A stretch of DNA of 9,014 nt from Lachnospiraceae bacterium. GTDB taxonomy: Bacteria; Bacillota; Clostridia; Lachnospirales; Lachnospiraceae. This document shows positions 1-6,531 of the stretch, in pieces (position 1 is the first letter of the stretch; every line of letters begins with the position of its first letter). The stretch lies in NCBI GenBank assembly GCA_900765975.1, contig CAAFTS010000141.1, forward strand, positions 1-9,014, read 5' to 3'. Both the position numbers and the translations under genes were made by a program. The notes under the pieces were generated by a model, which made no database searches, had not been told where the DNA came from, and was given only the letters and a program-made list of their open reading frames with translations.

Positions 1-1602
1 GCCGTTGGGGCAATGCTGGTGTTTCAAATCGGAAAGTTGATCGAAACAGTTTCAATGAGCCAGACGAAAAAATCAATTGCAAAGTATATGGATATTCGCC
101 CAGATACTGCCAATAAGAAAAGTGGTTCCGGTGAGGCAGTGGTAGAACCGTCGGAATTGAACATCGGAGATATCATTATTATCAGACCGGGAGAAAAAAT
201 CCCCGTAGATGCAATGGTAACAGCAGGAGTCAGTACAGTAGATATGAAAGCGCTGACCGGTGAGGCGGAGCCGGAAGAGGTGAAGATTGGAACAAAGCTG
301 TTTAGTGGCAGTATCAATCTGAGCGGACTTTTGGAAGCTAGGGTGATGAAAGTTTATGCAGAATCGACGGCTTCACGTATTATGCGGCTTGTGGAAGATG
401 CTAATCAAAAAAAATCAAAAAAAGAGAATTTTGCAGATCGGTTTACAAGATATTATACGCCGTTTGTGACCTTGCTGGGAATTTTGGTTATGATTCTTCC
501 ACCTATGATGATGCCGTCTCATGATACGGAAATTTGGATGTATCGAGGCTTGATCTTTCTTGTTGCAGCGTGTCCACTGGGGCTGTTGATTTCTGTTCCG
601 CTTGCATTTTTGGGTGGAATTGGTGCGGCATCCAAACAGGGCGTGATGATTAAGGGGAGTAATTATCTGGAAGCATTGTCAGAAACAGAGACTTTTATTT
701 TTGATAAAACAGGTACCTTGACAAAAGGAGTATTTCATGTAAAAGAAGTATGTCCAAGAGGGGGCTCTGAGGAGGAACTTCTGGAAATCACGGCTTATGC
801 AGAGGCGTATTCCAATCATCCGATTGCGGTCTCTTTGAAAGAGGCCTATGGAAAAGAAATCGATATGATGAGAGTCCAAGAAGCAAAAGAACATCTCGGG
901 TATGGTGTGGAGGCTTTGCTTGATGGAAGAAAGGTATATATCGGCAATTCTAAGTTTATGAACAAACTGGGGCTGTATTATCATCCGGTTGCATCTGTTG
1001 GAAGCGCAGTACATGTGGCAGTTGAAGGGGAATACAAGGGATATATTTTGATTGCGGATGTGATGCGTAAGGATGCCAAAAAGACTGTACGGTGGCTGAA
1101 TCGCCATCAACTGGAAGTGGTGATGCTGACCGGTGATAATGAGCGTGTTGCAGAGGATGTTGCAAAACAGTTGGGAATTGAAAGTGTATATGCCAATCTT
1201 ATGCCGGAAGATAAAGTAGAGCAACTGGAAGAATTTATGGAAAGTCAGATGGAACAGGAAAAACTGGCATTTATCGGAGATGGAATCAATGATGCTCCGG
1301 TTTTGGCAAGAGCAGATGTCGGAATTGCAATGGGCGGATTGGGTGCAGATGCAGCTTTGGAAGCGGCAGATATTATTTTGCTGGAGGATGAGCCGTCCAG
1401 GATCATCAATGCCATTCGAATTTCCAGAGGGACGGTGCGTGCCGTAAAGCAGAACCTTGTATTTGCTATCGGGATGAAGGTATTGCTTTTGATTATGGCA
1501 TTTTTTGGATATGTGACAATGCAGGATGCGATTGTTGCTGATATGGGAATTATGCTGATTAATATTCTGAATTCATTCTGGGTAATAAAGTATCCGGAAT
1601 AG
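1..1602 (+). CDS. Heavy-metal translocating P1B-type ATPase, 5' end outside window
   Basis: Integral membrane pump that uses ATP to export a soft or transition metal ion, probably Zn/Cd/Pb class. The frame is open from base 1, so the N-terminal metal-binding domain and first membrane helices are missing; a methionine at 13 is internal. Seen in order: the actuator TGE loop (about 259-270), a hydrophobic helix pair near 460-510 and 545-615, the metal-site motif C-P-L at 571-579, the phosphorylation motif DKTGTLT starting at 703, the P1B-specific SNHP histidine-proline at 817-822, TGDN near 1129, and the hinge GDGINDAP near 1276. The C-terminal helices keep a Lys after the hinge (KQN near 1447) and an Asp at 1540, the positions that in ZntA/CadA help bind Zn. 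The second Cys of the usual CPC is Leu, which is odd for this group. The gene leads an operon with the TPR gene 21 bases downstream. Family is certain; metal specificity is not. Confidence 0.93.
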   Translation, partial: AVGAMLVFQIGKLIETVSMSQTKKSIAKYMDIRPDTANKKSGSGEAVVEPSELNIGDIIIIRPGEKIPVDAMVTAGVSTVDMKALTGEAEPEEVKIGTKLFSGSINLSGLLEARVMKVYAESTASRIMRLVEDANQKKSKKENFADRFTRYYTPFVTLLGILVMILPPMMMPSHDTEIWMYRGLIFLVAACPLGLLISVPLAFLGGIGAASKQGVMIKGSNYLEALSETETFIFDKTGTLTKGVFHVKEVCPRGGSEEELLEITAYAEAYSNHPIAVSLKEAYGKEIDMMRVQEAKEHLGYGVEALLDGRKVYIGNSKFMNKLGLYYHPVASVGSAVHVAVEGEYKGYILIADVMRKDAKKTVRWLNRHQLEVVMLTGDNERVAEDVAKQLGIESVYANLMPEDKVEQLEEFMESQMEQEKLAFIGDGINDAPVLARADVGIAMGGLGADAALEAADIILLEDEPSRIINAIRISRGTVRAVKQNLVFAIGMKVLLLIMAFFGYVTMQDAIVADMGIMLINILNSFWVIKYPE

Positions 1603-1623
1603 AAAGTGGGAGAAGAGCGTGTA

Positions 1624-2319
1624 ATGGGTGTAAAAAGGAAAAGACGAAGGAATTATAAGAAAGAGAGAAGACAATTACTGATAATCTGGGTGCTGATTAT
1701 TTTGGCAGTTATTTTGTTGGGAGTTTCAGGATATGCGCTGTTTCAGGCGTTTCAGAAACCTTCTGCGGAAGAATTGCTGGAGAAGGGATTTCAGCAGATG
1801 CAGGAAGAGGATTATGAAGGTGCAAAAGATTCTTTTCAAACAGTAATTGAAATGGAACAGATAGGTGCGGAAGGCGATTCTTCCAGAACTGATTCTCAGG
1901 ATACTGCTTATATTGCGGAGGCTTATCGGGGACTGGGGCTGGTATCTTTTGAGTTGGAACAGTATGAAGAGGTGCAGATGCATCTGCAGAAGGTGATTGA
2001 ACTGAAAGGGGAGGAAACGCCTATCTTATATAATTTATTGGGGATTTCTGCCATGAAGCTGGAATCGTATGACAGTGCGCTGGAGGCTTTTGAACGTGGA
2101 ATAGAATTTCCGGAAACAGAGACGTACCAGGATGCAGAAGGAAAAGAACAGACAGTAGATTATGCGGCAGTTCTTCAAGAGATGAAGTTCAACCGGATTG
2201 TCTGTCTGGAAAAACGATTGGATTGGGAGAAAGCAAAGGAAGCGATAGAAACATATATTAACGAATATCCGAACGACGAGACTGCACAGAAGGAAGCGGA
2301 GTTTTTATCGACTCGTTGA
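1624..2319 (+). CDS. Membrane-anchored TPR-repeat protein
   Basis: A 231-residue protein of unknown specific role. The N-terminus is very basic (KRKRRR and KKERR within residues 4-16), followed by one hydrophobic helix at about 18-40, giving a cytoplasmic-basic, membrane-anchored topology with the rest probably outside the cytoplasm. The remainder reads as about four tetratricopeptide repeats, roughly residues 47-79, 93-126, 129-161 and 176-212, with typical A/G/Y/F/P spacing (for example EDYEGAKDSF and ESYDSALEAFERGI). A Ser/Asp-rich linker separates repeats 1 and 2. TPRs mediate protein-protein contacts, so a scaffold role is likely, but no partner can be named. I chose ATG 1624 over an in-frame GTG at 1606 because GGGAG lies about 11 bases before 1624 while the GTG has no usable ribosome binding site. 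It sits 21 bases after the ATPase stop and 15 before the methyltransferase, so it is probably co-transcribed. Confidence 0.82.
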   Translation: MGVKRKRRRNYKKERRQLLIIWVLIILAVILLGVSGYALFQAFQKPSAEELLEKGFQQMQEEDYEGAKDSFQTVIEMEQIGAEGDSSRTDSQDTAYIAEAYRGLGLVSFELEQYEEVQMHLQKVIELKGEETPILYNLLGISAMKLESYDSALEAFERGIEFPETETYQDAEGKEQTVDYAAVLQEMKFNRIVCLEKRLDWEKAKEAIETYINEYPNDETAQKEAEFLSTR

Positions 2320-2334
2320 GAAAAGAGGAAGTAG

Positions 2335-2916
2335 ATGGAGCAAAGAAATATCAAAAGTCAATATCAGATTACCGAATATTGTCATCGATTTTTAAGGGAG
2401 CATATTCGGGAAAATGATAGATGTATTGATGCTACTGCCGGAAATGGCTGCGATACAGAGTTTCTATGCGGTCTGACAGGAGCTGGTGGAAGAGTGTATG
2501 CCTTTGATATACAGGAGCAGGCGTTACAACGGACAAGGGAACGACTTCAAAGCGCGGGATATGAAGACCGCGCTGTTCTTATCCATGCGGGGCATGAAAA
2601 AATGACAGAATATATAAAAGAAGAGGTGCAGGCTGTTGTCTTTAACTTTGGATATCTTCCGGGTGGAGATCATACGATTGCCACATGTGCAGAAACCAGT
2701 CTTCAGGCAGTAGAGCAGGCGATGGAATTGTTGTGTCCCGGAGGGGTCATGAGCCTTTGCATTTACAGTGGAGGAGATACCGGGTATGAGGAACGAGAGT
2801 GTTTGTTGGCATTTTTAAAGAATCTGGACTCAAGAAAATGGCTGGTAATTGCAACGGAATATTTGAATCGAAAAAACCATCCGCCGATGCCTGTATTTGT
2901 GATTCGGATGGAATAA
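2335..2916 (+). CDS. mnmM: MnmM/YtqB-like class I SAM-dependent methyltransferase
   Basis: A 193-residue class I methyltransferase of the rRNA_methylase/YtqB family. Characterised members (MnmM) methylate the 5-aminomethyl-2-thiouridine at the tRNA wobble position to give mnm5s2U in bacteria that lack the MnmC methylase. Seen: SAM motif I at residues 32-41 (DATAGNGCDT), an acidic motif II after strand 2 (AFDIQ), and the family signature FNFGYLPGGDH at 103-113, followed by TS.QA.EQA and the late GGV.SLCIYSGGD strand. The C-terminus has the family N-x-x-x-x-PP pattern before the last strand. Length matches the family (about 190 aa). AGAGGAAG five to eleven bases upstream supports the ATG. It is packed between the TPR gene and hflX, fitting a translation-related operon. 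The family assignment is firm; the exact tRNA substrate is transferred from homologues. Confidence 0.85.
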   Translation: MEQRNIKSQYQITEYCHRFLREHIRENDRCIDATAGNGCDTEFLCGLTGAGGRVYAFDIQEQALQRTRERLQSAGYEDRAVLIHAGHEKMTEYIKEEVQAVVFNFGYLPGGDHTIATCAETSLQAVEQAMELLCPGGVMSLCIYSGGDTGYEERECLLAFLKNLDSRKWLVIATEYLNRKNHPPMPVFVIRME

Positions 2917-2928
2917 GGGAGAAGGGCA

Positions 2929-4170
2929 ATGCACGTATATGATTTGAAAGAACAAGAAGAAAGGGTAATTCTCGTAGGTGTACAGACGGATGACAGTGAA
3001 CCCGCAGAGGCCTCTTTGGATGAATTGGGAGAGCTGGCAAAAACAGCCGGAGCAGTTGTGACCGGAAGGCTCATTCAGAATCGGGAACAGATTCATTCTG
3101 CTACTTATATTGGAAAAGGGAAGATATTGGAACTAAAGGAGTTAGTGTGGGAAACAGATGCTACGGGAATTATCTGTGACGATGAACTGACATCTGTGCA
3201 GATTGGCAATTTGGAAAAAGAGCTGGACTGTAAGATTATGGACAGAACACTTCTTATTTTGGATATTTTTGCGGCCAGAGCGGTATCCAGTGAAGGGAAG
3301 ATTCAGGTGGAACTGGCACAATTAAAATATCGTGCCTCCAGGCTGGTAGGACTGAGGAGTTCGCTCTCCCGCCTGGGCGGAGGAATCGGAACGCGTGGAC
3401 CGGGAGAGAAGAAACTGGAGATGGATCGGCGATTGATTCGGGAGAGAATCAGTCGTTTGAAACGGGAATTAAAAGAAGTGGAACAGCATCGAGAACGAAT
3501 CCGAACTCAGAGAAAGCAATCCCGGATGAAAGTGGCAGCGCTGGTAGGTTATACTTCGGCAGGAAAAAGCAGTATTGAAAATGCTTTGACAGGGGCAGGA
3601 ATTTTGGAAGATGCGATGTTGTTCTCTACTCTGGATACCACAACCAGAGCATTGGAACTGGACGGAAAACAGCAGATATTACTGACAGACACTGTAGGTT
3701 TTATCCGAAAATTGCCACATCATCTGATAGAGGCATTTAAAAGTACGCTGGAAGAAGCAAAATATGCGGATATTATTCTTCATGTAGTCGATGCGTCCAA
3801 TCCGCAAATGGACACACAGATGTATGTTGTGTATGAGACATTGCGGCAGTTAGGAGTAGAGGGAAAGCCTGTCGTTACATTGTTTAATAAACAGGATCGA
3901 GTACCGGATGCGGGAAATCTTCGGGATTTTCAGGCTGACTATACGTTGCATACGTCGGCAAAGACTGGACAAGGTCTGGAAGAACTCAAAACAGTTTTGT
4001 TAGAAATTCTGCGAAAAGAGCAGATTTATATCGAACGGCTGTATCCTTTTTCTGAGGCGGGAAAGATTCAAATGATTCGGCAGAGCGGACAACTGCTTTC
4101 TGAAGAATATACGGCGGAAGGGATTGCTGTGACCGCGTATGTGCCTCAGGAGATTTATGGGAAATTATAA
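2929..4170 (+). CDS. hflX: GTPase HflX
   Basis: A 413-residue HflX-family GTPase, which binds the large ribosomal subunit and splits or rescues stalled and hibernating ribosomes, notably under heat or antibiotic stress. Domain order: N-terminal HflX domain (about 1-180) with the signatures ATYIGKGK and DRTLLILDIFAARA, then the glycine-rich SRLGGGIGTRGPGEKKLE segment and a coiled-coil helix rich in Arg/Lys/Glu, then the G domain. G motifs: G1 GYTSAGKSS at 207-215, G2 in STLDTTTR, G3 DTVGF at 254-258, G4 NKQD at 320-323, G5 TSAKTG. A short C-terminal domain ends IYGKL. G1 departs from the common GYTNAGKST form, and a Glu follows at 217 where a hydrophobic or bulky residue is usual. Two overlapping GGGAG/AAGGG ribosome sites precede the ATG. 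It is the last gene of the operon and no + strand terminator is apparent after it. Confidence 0.96.
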   Translation: MHVYDLKEQEERVILVGVQTDDSEPAEASLDELGELAKTAGAVVTGRLIQNREQIHSATYIGKGKILELKELVWETDATGIICDDELTSVQIGNLEKELDCKIMDRTLLILDIFAARAVSSEGKIQVELAQLKYRASRLVGLRSSLSRLGGGIGTRGPGEKKLEMDRRLIRERISRLKRELKEVEQHRERIRTQRKQSRMKVAALVGYTSAGKSSIENALTGAGILEDAMLFSTLDTTTRALELDGKQQILLTDTVGFIRKLPHHLIEAFKSTLEEAKYADIILHVVDASNPQMDTQMYVVYETLRQLGVEGKPVVTLFNKQDRVPDAGNLRDFQADYTLHTSAKTGQGLEELKTVLLEILRKEQIYIERLYPFSEAGKIQMIRQSGQLLSEEYTAEGIAVTAYVPQEIYGKL

Positions 4171-4186
4171 AAAAGGATTTGTGAAA

Positions 4187-4234
4187 TAAGAAATAAAAAG
4201 GGGCTTTATCTGACATTACATCAGATAAATCCTC
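4187..4234 (-). terminator. Intrinsic terminator of the minus-strand reductase gene
   Basis: The arms 4200-4213 and 4221-4234 pair over 14 positions with one mismatch and one G-U wobble, around a 7-base loop. Read on the minus strand the hairpin ends in CCCC followed by TTTTTATTT, a good U-tract. The stop codon of the reductase (4221-4223) lies inside the stem. On the plus strand no T-run follows the hairpin, so it does not serve hflX. Confidence 0.8.
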
Positions 4235-4952
4235 CGTCAAAGCCGATGATCTGCCCTGTCATGTAAGGATGATTCTCGGACAGATCAAAAACTAGTTCCG
4301 CTACTTCCTCAGGCGTACCGAATCTGCCGGCAGGAACTTCCTCCATCAGTTGTGTACGCTCCTCTTCCGAGAATTGGGCATTCATAACGGTGTCAATGAC
4401 GCCACATGCGATGGCATTGACTTGAATGTTGCTGGGCGCAAGTTCTTTTGCAAGTGCCATAGTAAGCCCATTCAGTCCGGCTTTGGCAGCAGAGTAGGCA
4501 GCCTCACAGGAAGCGCCAGTACGTCCCCACATCGAGGAAATGTTGATAATCTTTCCCTGTTTTTGGGAAACCATATAAGGGATTGCTGCTCGACAGCAGT
4601 AAAAAGCGGACGAAAGATTGGTATTTAACAGGGAGGACCAGTCTGTGTCAGACATGTCTGTCAAAAGTCCGACATAGGAAATACCAGCGTTATTTACAAG
4701 TACGTCTAATCCTTCGGTGTAAGAAGAAATTGTCTGAAACATCCGGCGTACTTCATCTGCTTGTCCGACATTTCCGGCAACTGCGGTGCAGAGATATCCG
4801 TCAGCATTTAATGCTTCGCTTAACTGCGTAAGTTCACGTACGGAATGTCTGCAATTGATAAACACATGATAACCAGCCTGTGCAAAACGTTTTGCGCAGG
4901 CTTTTCCAATGCCTCGAGAGGCTCCGGTGATTAATACACATTTCTTTTTCAT
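4221..4952 (-). CDS. Short-chain dehydrogenase/reductase, FabG/YmfI-like
   Basis: A 243-residue cytoplasmic NAD(P)H-dependent reductase of the classical SDR family. Seen: the Rossmann cofactor motif TGASRGIG at 9-16, an Arg at 35 suggesting NADPH, NNAG at 87-90, and a complete catalytic tetrad Asn112, Ser140, Tyr153, Lys157 (in INISSMWG and AAYSAAKAG). The C-terminal GQIIGFDGG segment is typical of FabG-type enzymes. Likely reactions are 3-oxoacyl-ACP reduction or, given the SSMWG/GASCEAAYSAAKAG style, reduction of 5-aminopentanone on elongation factor P as for Bacillus YmfI; sequence alone does not decide. I chose ATG at 4952 because AAGGTGGAG lies 9 bases before it; an in-frame GTG at 4967 would lie inside that ribosome site. 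It stands alone on this strand with its own promoter and terminator, convergent with hflX. No fatty-acid synthesis genes are adjacent. Confidence 0.9.
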   Translation of the reverse strand: MKKKCVLITGASRGIGKACAKRFAQAGYHVFINCRHSVRELTQLSEALNADGYLCTAVAGNVGQADEVRRMFQTISSYTEGLDVLVNNAGISYVGLLTDMSDTDWSSLLNTNLSSAFYCCRAAIPYMVSQKQGKIINISSMWGRTGASCEAAYSAAKAGLNGLTMALAKELAPSNIQVNAIACGVIDTVMNAQFSEEERTQLMEEVPAGRFGTPEEVAELVFDLSENHPYMTGQIIGFDGGFI

Positions 4953-4961
4953 TGAATAAAA

Positions 4962-4972
4962 CTCCACCTTTT
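4962..4972 (-). promoter_or_regulatory. Ribosome binding site of the reductase gene
   Basis: On the minus strand AAAAGGTGGAG ends 9 bases before the ATG at 4952. It decides the start, because the upstream GTG at 4967 overlaps this site and has no ribosome site of its own. Confidence 0.75.
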
Positions 4973-5015
4973 TCTGTTCTTTTTTCAGTACTTTTTTTAT
5001 TCTAAAAGTATATCC

Positions 5016-5044
5016 ATTATAACTGATTTCAATAAAATTGTATA
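5016..5044 (-). promoter_or_regulatory. Predicted sigma-A promoter of the reductase gene
   Basis: On the minus strand a perfect TATAAT (5021-5016) lies 17 bases after TATACA (5044-5039), which matches 4 of 6 bases of TTGACA. Transcription would start near 5009, giving an A-rich leader of about 57 bases. It is divergent from the plus-strand promoter next to it. Confidence 0.6.
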
Positions 5045-5054
5045 TGGATTTTCA

Positions 5055-5083
5055 TTGTGATTCCCTTGGTTGTGTGGTATGCT
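5055..5083 (+). promoter_or_regulatory. Predicted sigma-A promoter of the HD hydrolase-ParA genes
   Basis: TTGTGA at 5055-5060 and TATGCT at 5078-5083 are 17 bases apart, each matching 4 of 6 consensus bases. A start near 5090 would give a leader of about 40 bases. The only other plausible driver of this operon would be read-through, which the divergent upstream gene rules out, so a promoter must be close by. Confidence 0.45.
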
Positions 5084-5114
5084 TTTAATAGATTGGATGG
5101 AGAAGCGGAATCGC

Positions 5115-5123
5115 AAAGGAGGG
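5115..5123 (+). promoter_or_regulatory. Strong ribosome binding site of the HD hydrolase gene
   Basis: AAAGGAGGG ends 5 bases before the ATG at 5129. It is near-perfect anti-16S complementarity and shows that the in-frame ATG at 5057, which extends the frame upstream by 24 codons, is not the start. Confidence 0.85.
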
Positions 5124-5128
5124 AAAAC

Positions 5129-5713
5129 ATGATCAATGAAGCCATTGAGTTTGCAACGAAGGCACACGAAGGGCAGTTCCGAAAAGGGACAAAACGGCCG
5201 TATATTGTACATCCGGTAGAGGTGGCAGATATCGTAACATCGATGACGCAGGATGAGGAAATTATTTGTGCAGCTGTTCTGCATGATACAATCGAAGATT
5301 GTGAAGGAGTAACGGCGGAGGTTTTGGCGGAGAGATTTGGTCAGCGGGTGGCCTCTCTTGTACAGTATGAAAGTGAAGACAAAACGAAGACATGGGAAGA
5401 ACGGAAAAGAGCAACCATTCATCATTTGAGGGAGGTGCCACGCGAAGCACAGATGATTGCGCTTGCGGACAAGTTGTCTAATATGCGTGATATAGATCGG
5501 GATTATCCGAAGTTTGGAGAGGCATTCTGGCTGCGGTTCCGGATGCAGAGCAAAGCGGCTATGGGCTGGTATTATAAAAGTATTCGGGATGTTTTGAAGG
5601 AGAATTTTGAAGATATTCGTGCTTATCAGGAATATTGTCAGCTTGTGCAGAAGCATTTTGGAGAGGAACTGGCTTCTATGGCATGGAAAGCAGAGATAAA
5701 AAGGAGCTTATAA
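5129..5713 (+). CDS. Small HD-domain alarmone hydrolase-like protein (MESH1/SAH type)
   Basis: A 194-residue stand-alone HD-superfamily metal-dependent phosphohydrolase resembling the hydrolase half of RelA/SpoT. Seen: AHEGQFRKGTKRPYIVHP at 12-29 (the RSH guanine-binding and first metal-ligand segment, with His28), LHDTIED at 51-57 (His52-Asp53 metal ligands and the Glu56-Asp57 catalytic pair), and ALADKLSNM at 111-119 (Asp114 as the last metal ligand). All HD residues expected for (p)ppGpp hydrolysis are present; there is no synthetase, TGS or ACT domain. Single-domain relatives hydrolyse (p)ppGpp or, in the animal MESH1 case, NADPH. The C-terminal 60 residues carry a helical segment rich in aromatic residues. 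The stop is one base before the parA start, so the two are very likely co-translated. Family call is firm; substrate is inferred. Confidence 0.87.
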   Translation: MINEAIEFATKAHEGQFRKGTKRPYIVHPVEVADIVTSMTQDEEIICAAVLHDTIEDCEGVTAEVLAERFGQRVASLVQYESEDKTKTWEERKRATIHHLREVPREAQMIALADKLSNMRDIDRDYPKFGEAFWLRFRMQSKAAMGWYYKSIRDVLKENFEDIRAYQEYCQLVQKHFGEELASMAWKAEIKRSL

Positions 5714-5714
5714 G

Positions 5715-6497
5715 ATGGGAAAAACAAAGGTAATATGTTTTGCAAATAATAAAGGGGGCAGTGGAAAGTCTACAACCTGCTCCAATGTGGGATATGGACT
5801 AACAATGCTTGGGAAAAAAGTTCTCTTGATCGATGGAGATATGCAGTTGAATCTTTCGTTGTCTCTGTTTGATGAAGATCGCGTACTGGCATTGGCTCAG
5901 AGTGACCGGAATCTATACGAAGGTATCCGCAGGCAAGAGGATTTGACTGGATATATTATTCATTCCGAATATGAAAATCTGGATTTGATTCCATCATCAA
6001 CTTTGATGAGTTCTATAGAATATGAGTTATTTACAAAATGGCAGAGAGAATATATTTTAAAAAAATGTCTCTCGAATATTATAGAGAGCGGAGTGTATGA
6101 CTATATTCTTATTGATGCACCGCCTACACTTGGAGGATGGGTGATGAATATTTTGTGTGCATCAGATGAAATCATCATACCGGTAGAATCTTCCCCATGG
6201 GGGCTGTTTGGTTTGGGAAATATGTTTGAATTTCTGGAGCAGGTAAAACAGATTGCACCGAATCTGCAGATTGGCGGTGTTGTCATCACAAAAGTTGACA
6301 CAAGGAAGAGTTATTTTAAACAAACGATAGATATGTTGCGCGAGTTAGAGGGGGTTCATGTATTTGATACATTTATCCGCGTGGACAGTGGGATTGAGTG
6401 GTCACAGGATAATCATACACCGATTATGGCGTACAAACGCAGCAGCCGCAGCGCAAAGGAGTATCTGGAATTGACGGAAGAGATTGCAGCGCTGTGA
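5715..6497 (+). CDS. ParA/Soj-family P-loop ATPase
   Basis: A 260-residue ATPase of the ParA/MinD (SIMIBI) class, proteins that dimerise on ATP and position DNA or protein cargo on the nucleoid or membrane. Seen: deviant Walker A KGGSGKSTT at 13-21 with signature Lys13 and catalytic Lys18, Walker A' IDGDMQLN at 39-46 (Asp40 and Asp42; the usual Pro after the second Asp is Met), Walker B ILIDAPPTLG with Asp134, and the later GGVVITKVD segment. There is no N-terminal helix-turn-helix, so it resembles the short chromosomal Soj type. AAGGAG lies 9 bases before the ATG, inside the end of the HD hydrolase gene. No ParB gene is visible; the flanking genes are the HD hydrolase and an AraC regulator. 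Orphan ParA proteins can position chemosensory arrays, carboxysomes or conjugation machinery, so its cargo is unknown. Confidence 0.93.
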   Translation: MGKTKVICFANNKGGSGKSTTCSNVGYGLTMLGKKVLLIDGDMQLNLSLSLFDEDRVLALAQSDRNLYEGIRRQEDLTGYIIHSEYENLDLIPSSTLMSSIEYELFTKWQREYILKKCLSNIIESGVYDYILIDAPPTLGGWVMNILCASDEIIIPVESSPWGLFGLGNMFEFLEQVKQIAPNLQIGGVVITKVDTRKSYFKQTIDMLRELEGVHVFDTFIRVDSGIEWSQDNHTPIMAYKRSSRSAKEYLELTEEIAAL

Positions 6498-6531
6498 TAT
6501 AGAAGAAAAAGCGCAGAAAGCGGAAGTAAGT

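Noticed and set aside
679..1224. 181-codon minus-strand open frame inside the metal ATPase
   Set aside because: It lies wholly antisense to a gene with all P-type ATPase motifs, and its translation has no recognisable domain.
1606..1623. Upstream GTG start for the TPR protein
   Set aside because: No ribosome site precedes it; the purine-rich GGGAG between it and ATG 1624 fits the latter.
4174..4233. Alternative pairing of AGGATTT (4174-4180) with AAATCCT (4227-4233), suggesting a switch
   Set aside because: Seven AT-rich pairs over a long loop are expected by chance and cannot compete with the 14-base stem.
4350..4831. Plus-strand open frames inside the reductase gene
   Set aside because: The opposite strand encodes a complete SDR with catalytic tetrad, ribosome site, promoter and terminator.
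5057..5128. 24-codon N-terminal extension of the HD hydrolase
   Set aside because: It lies over the predicted promoter, lacks similarity to the family, and the near-perfect ribosome site is just before 5129.
4997..5656. 219-codon minus-strand open frame opposite the HD hydrolase
   Set aside because: It is antisense to a clear HD-domain gene; the product is a low-information Cys/Phe/His-rich string and it would run through both predicted promoters.
5715..6497. ParA as evidence of a plasmid or replication origin
   Set aside because: No ParB, parS-like repeats, replication protein or iterons are visible nearby, and the gene sits in an operon with an HD hydrolase.
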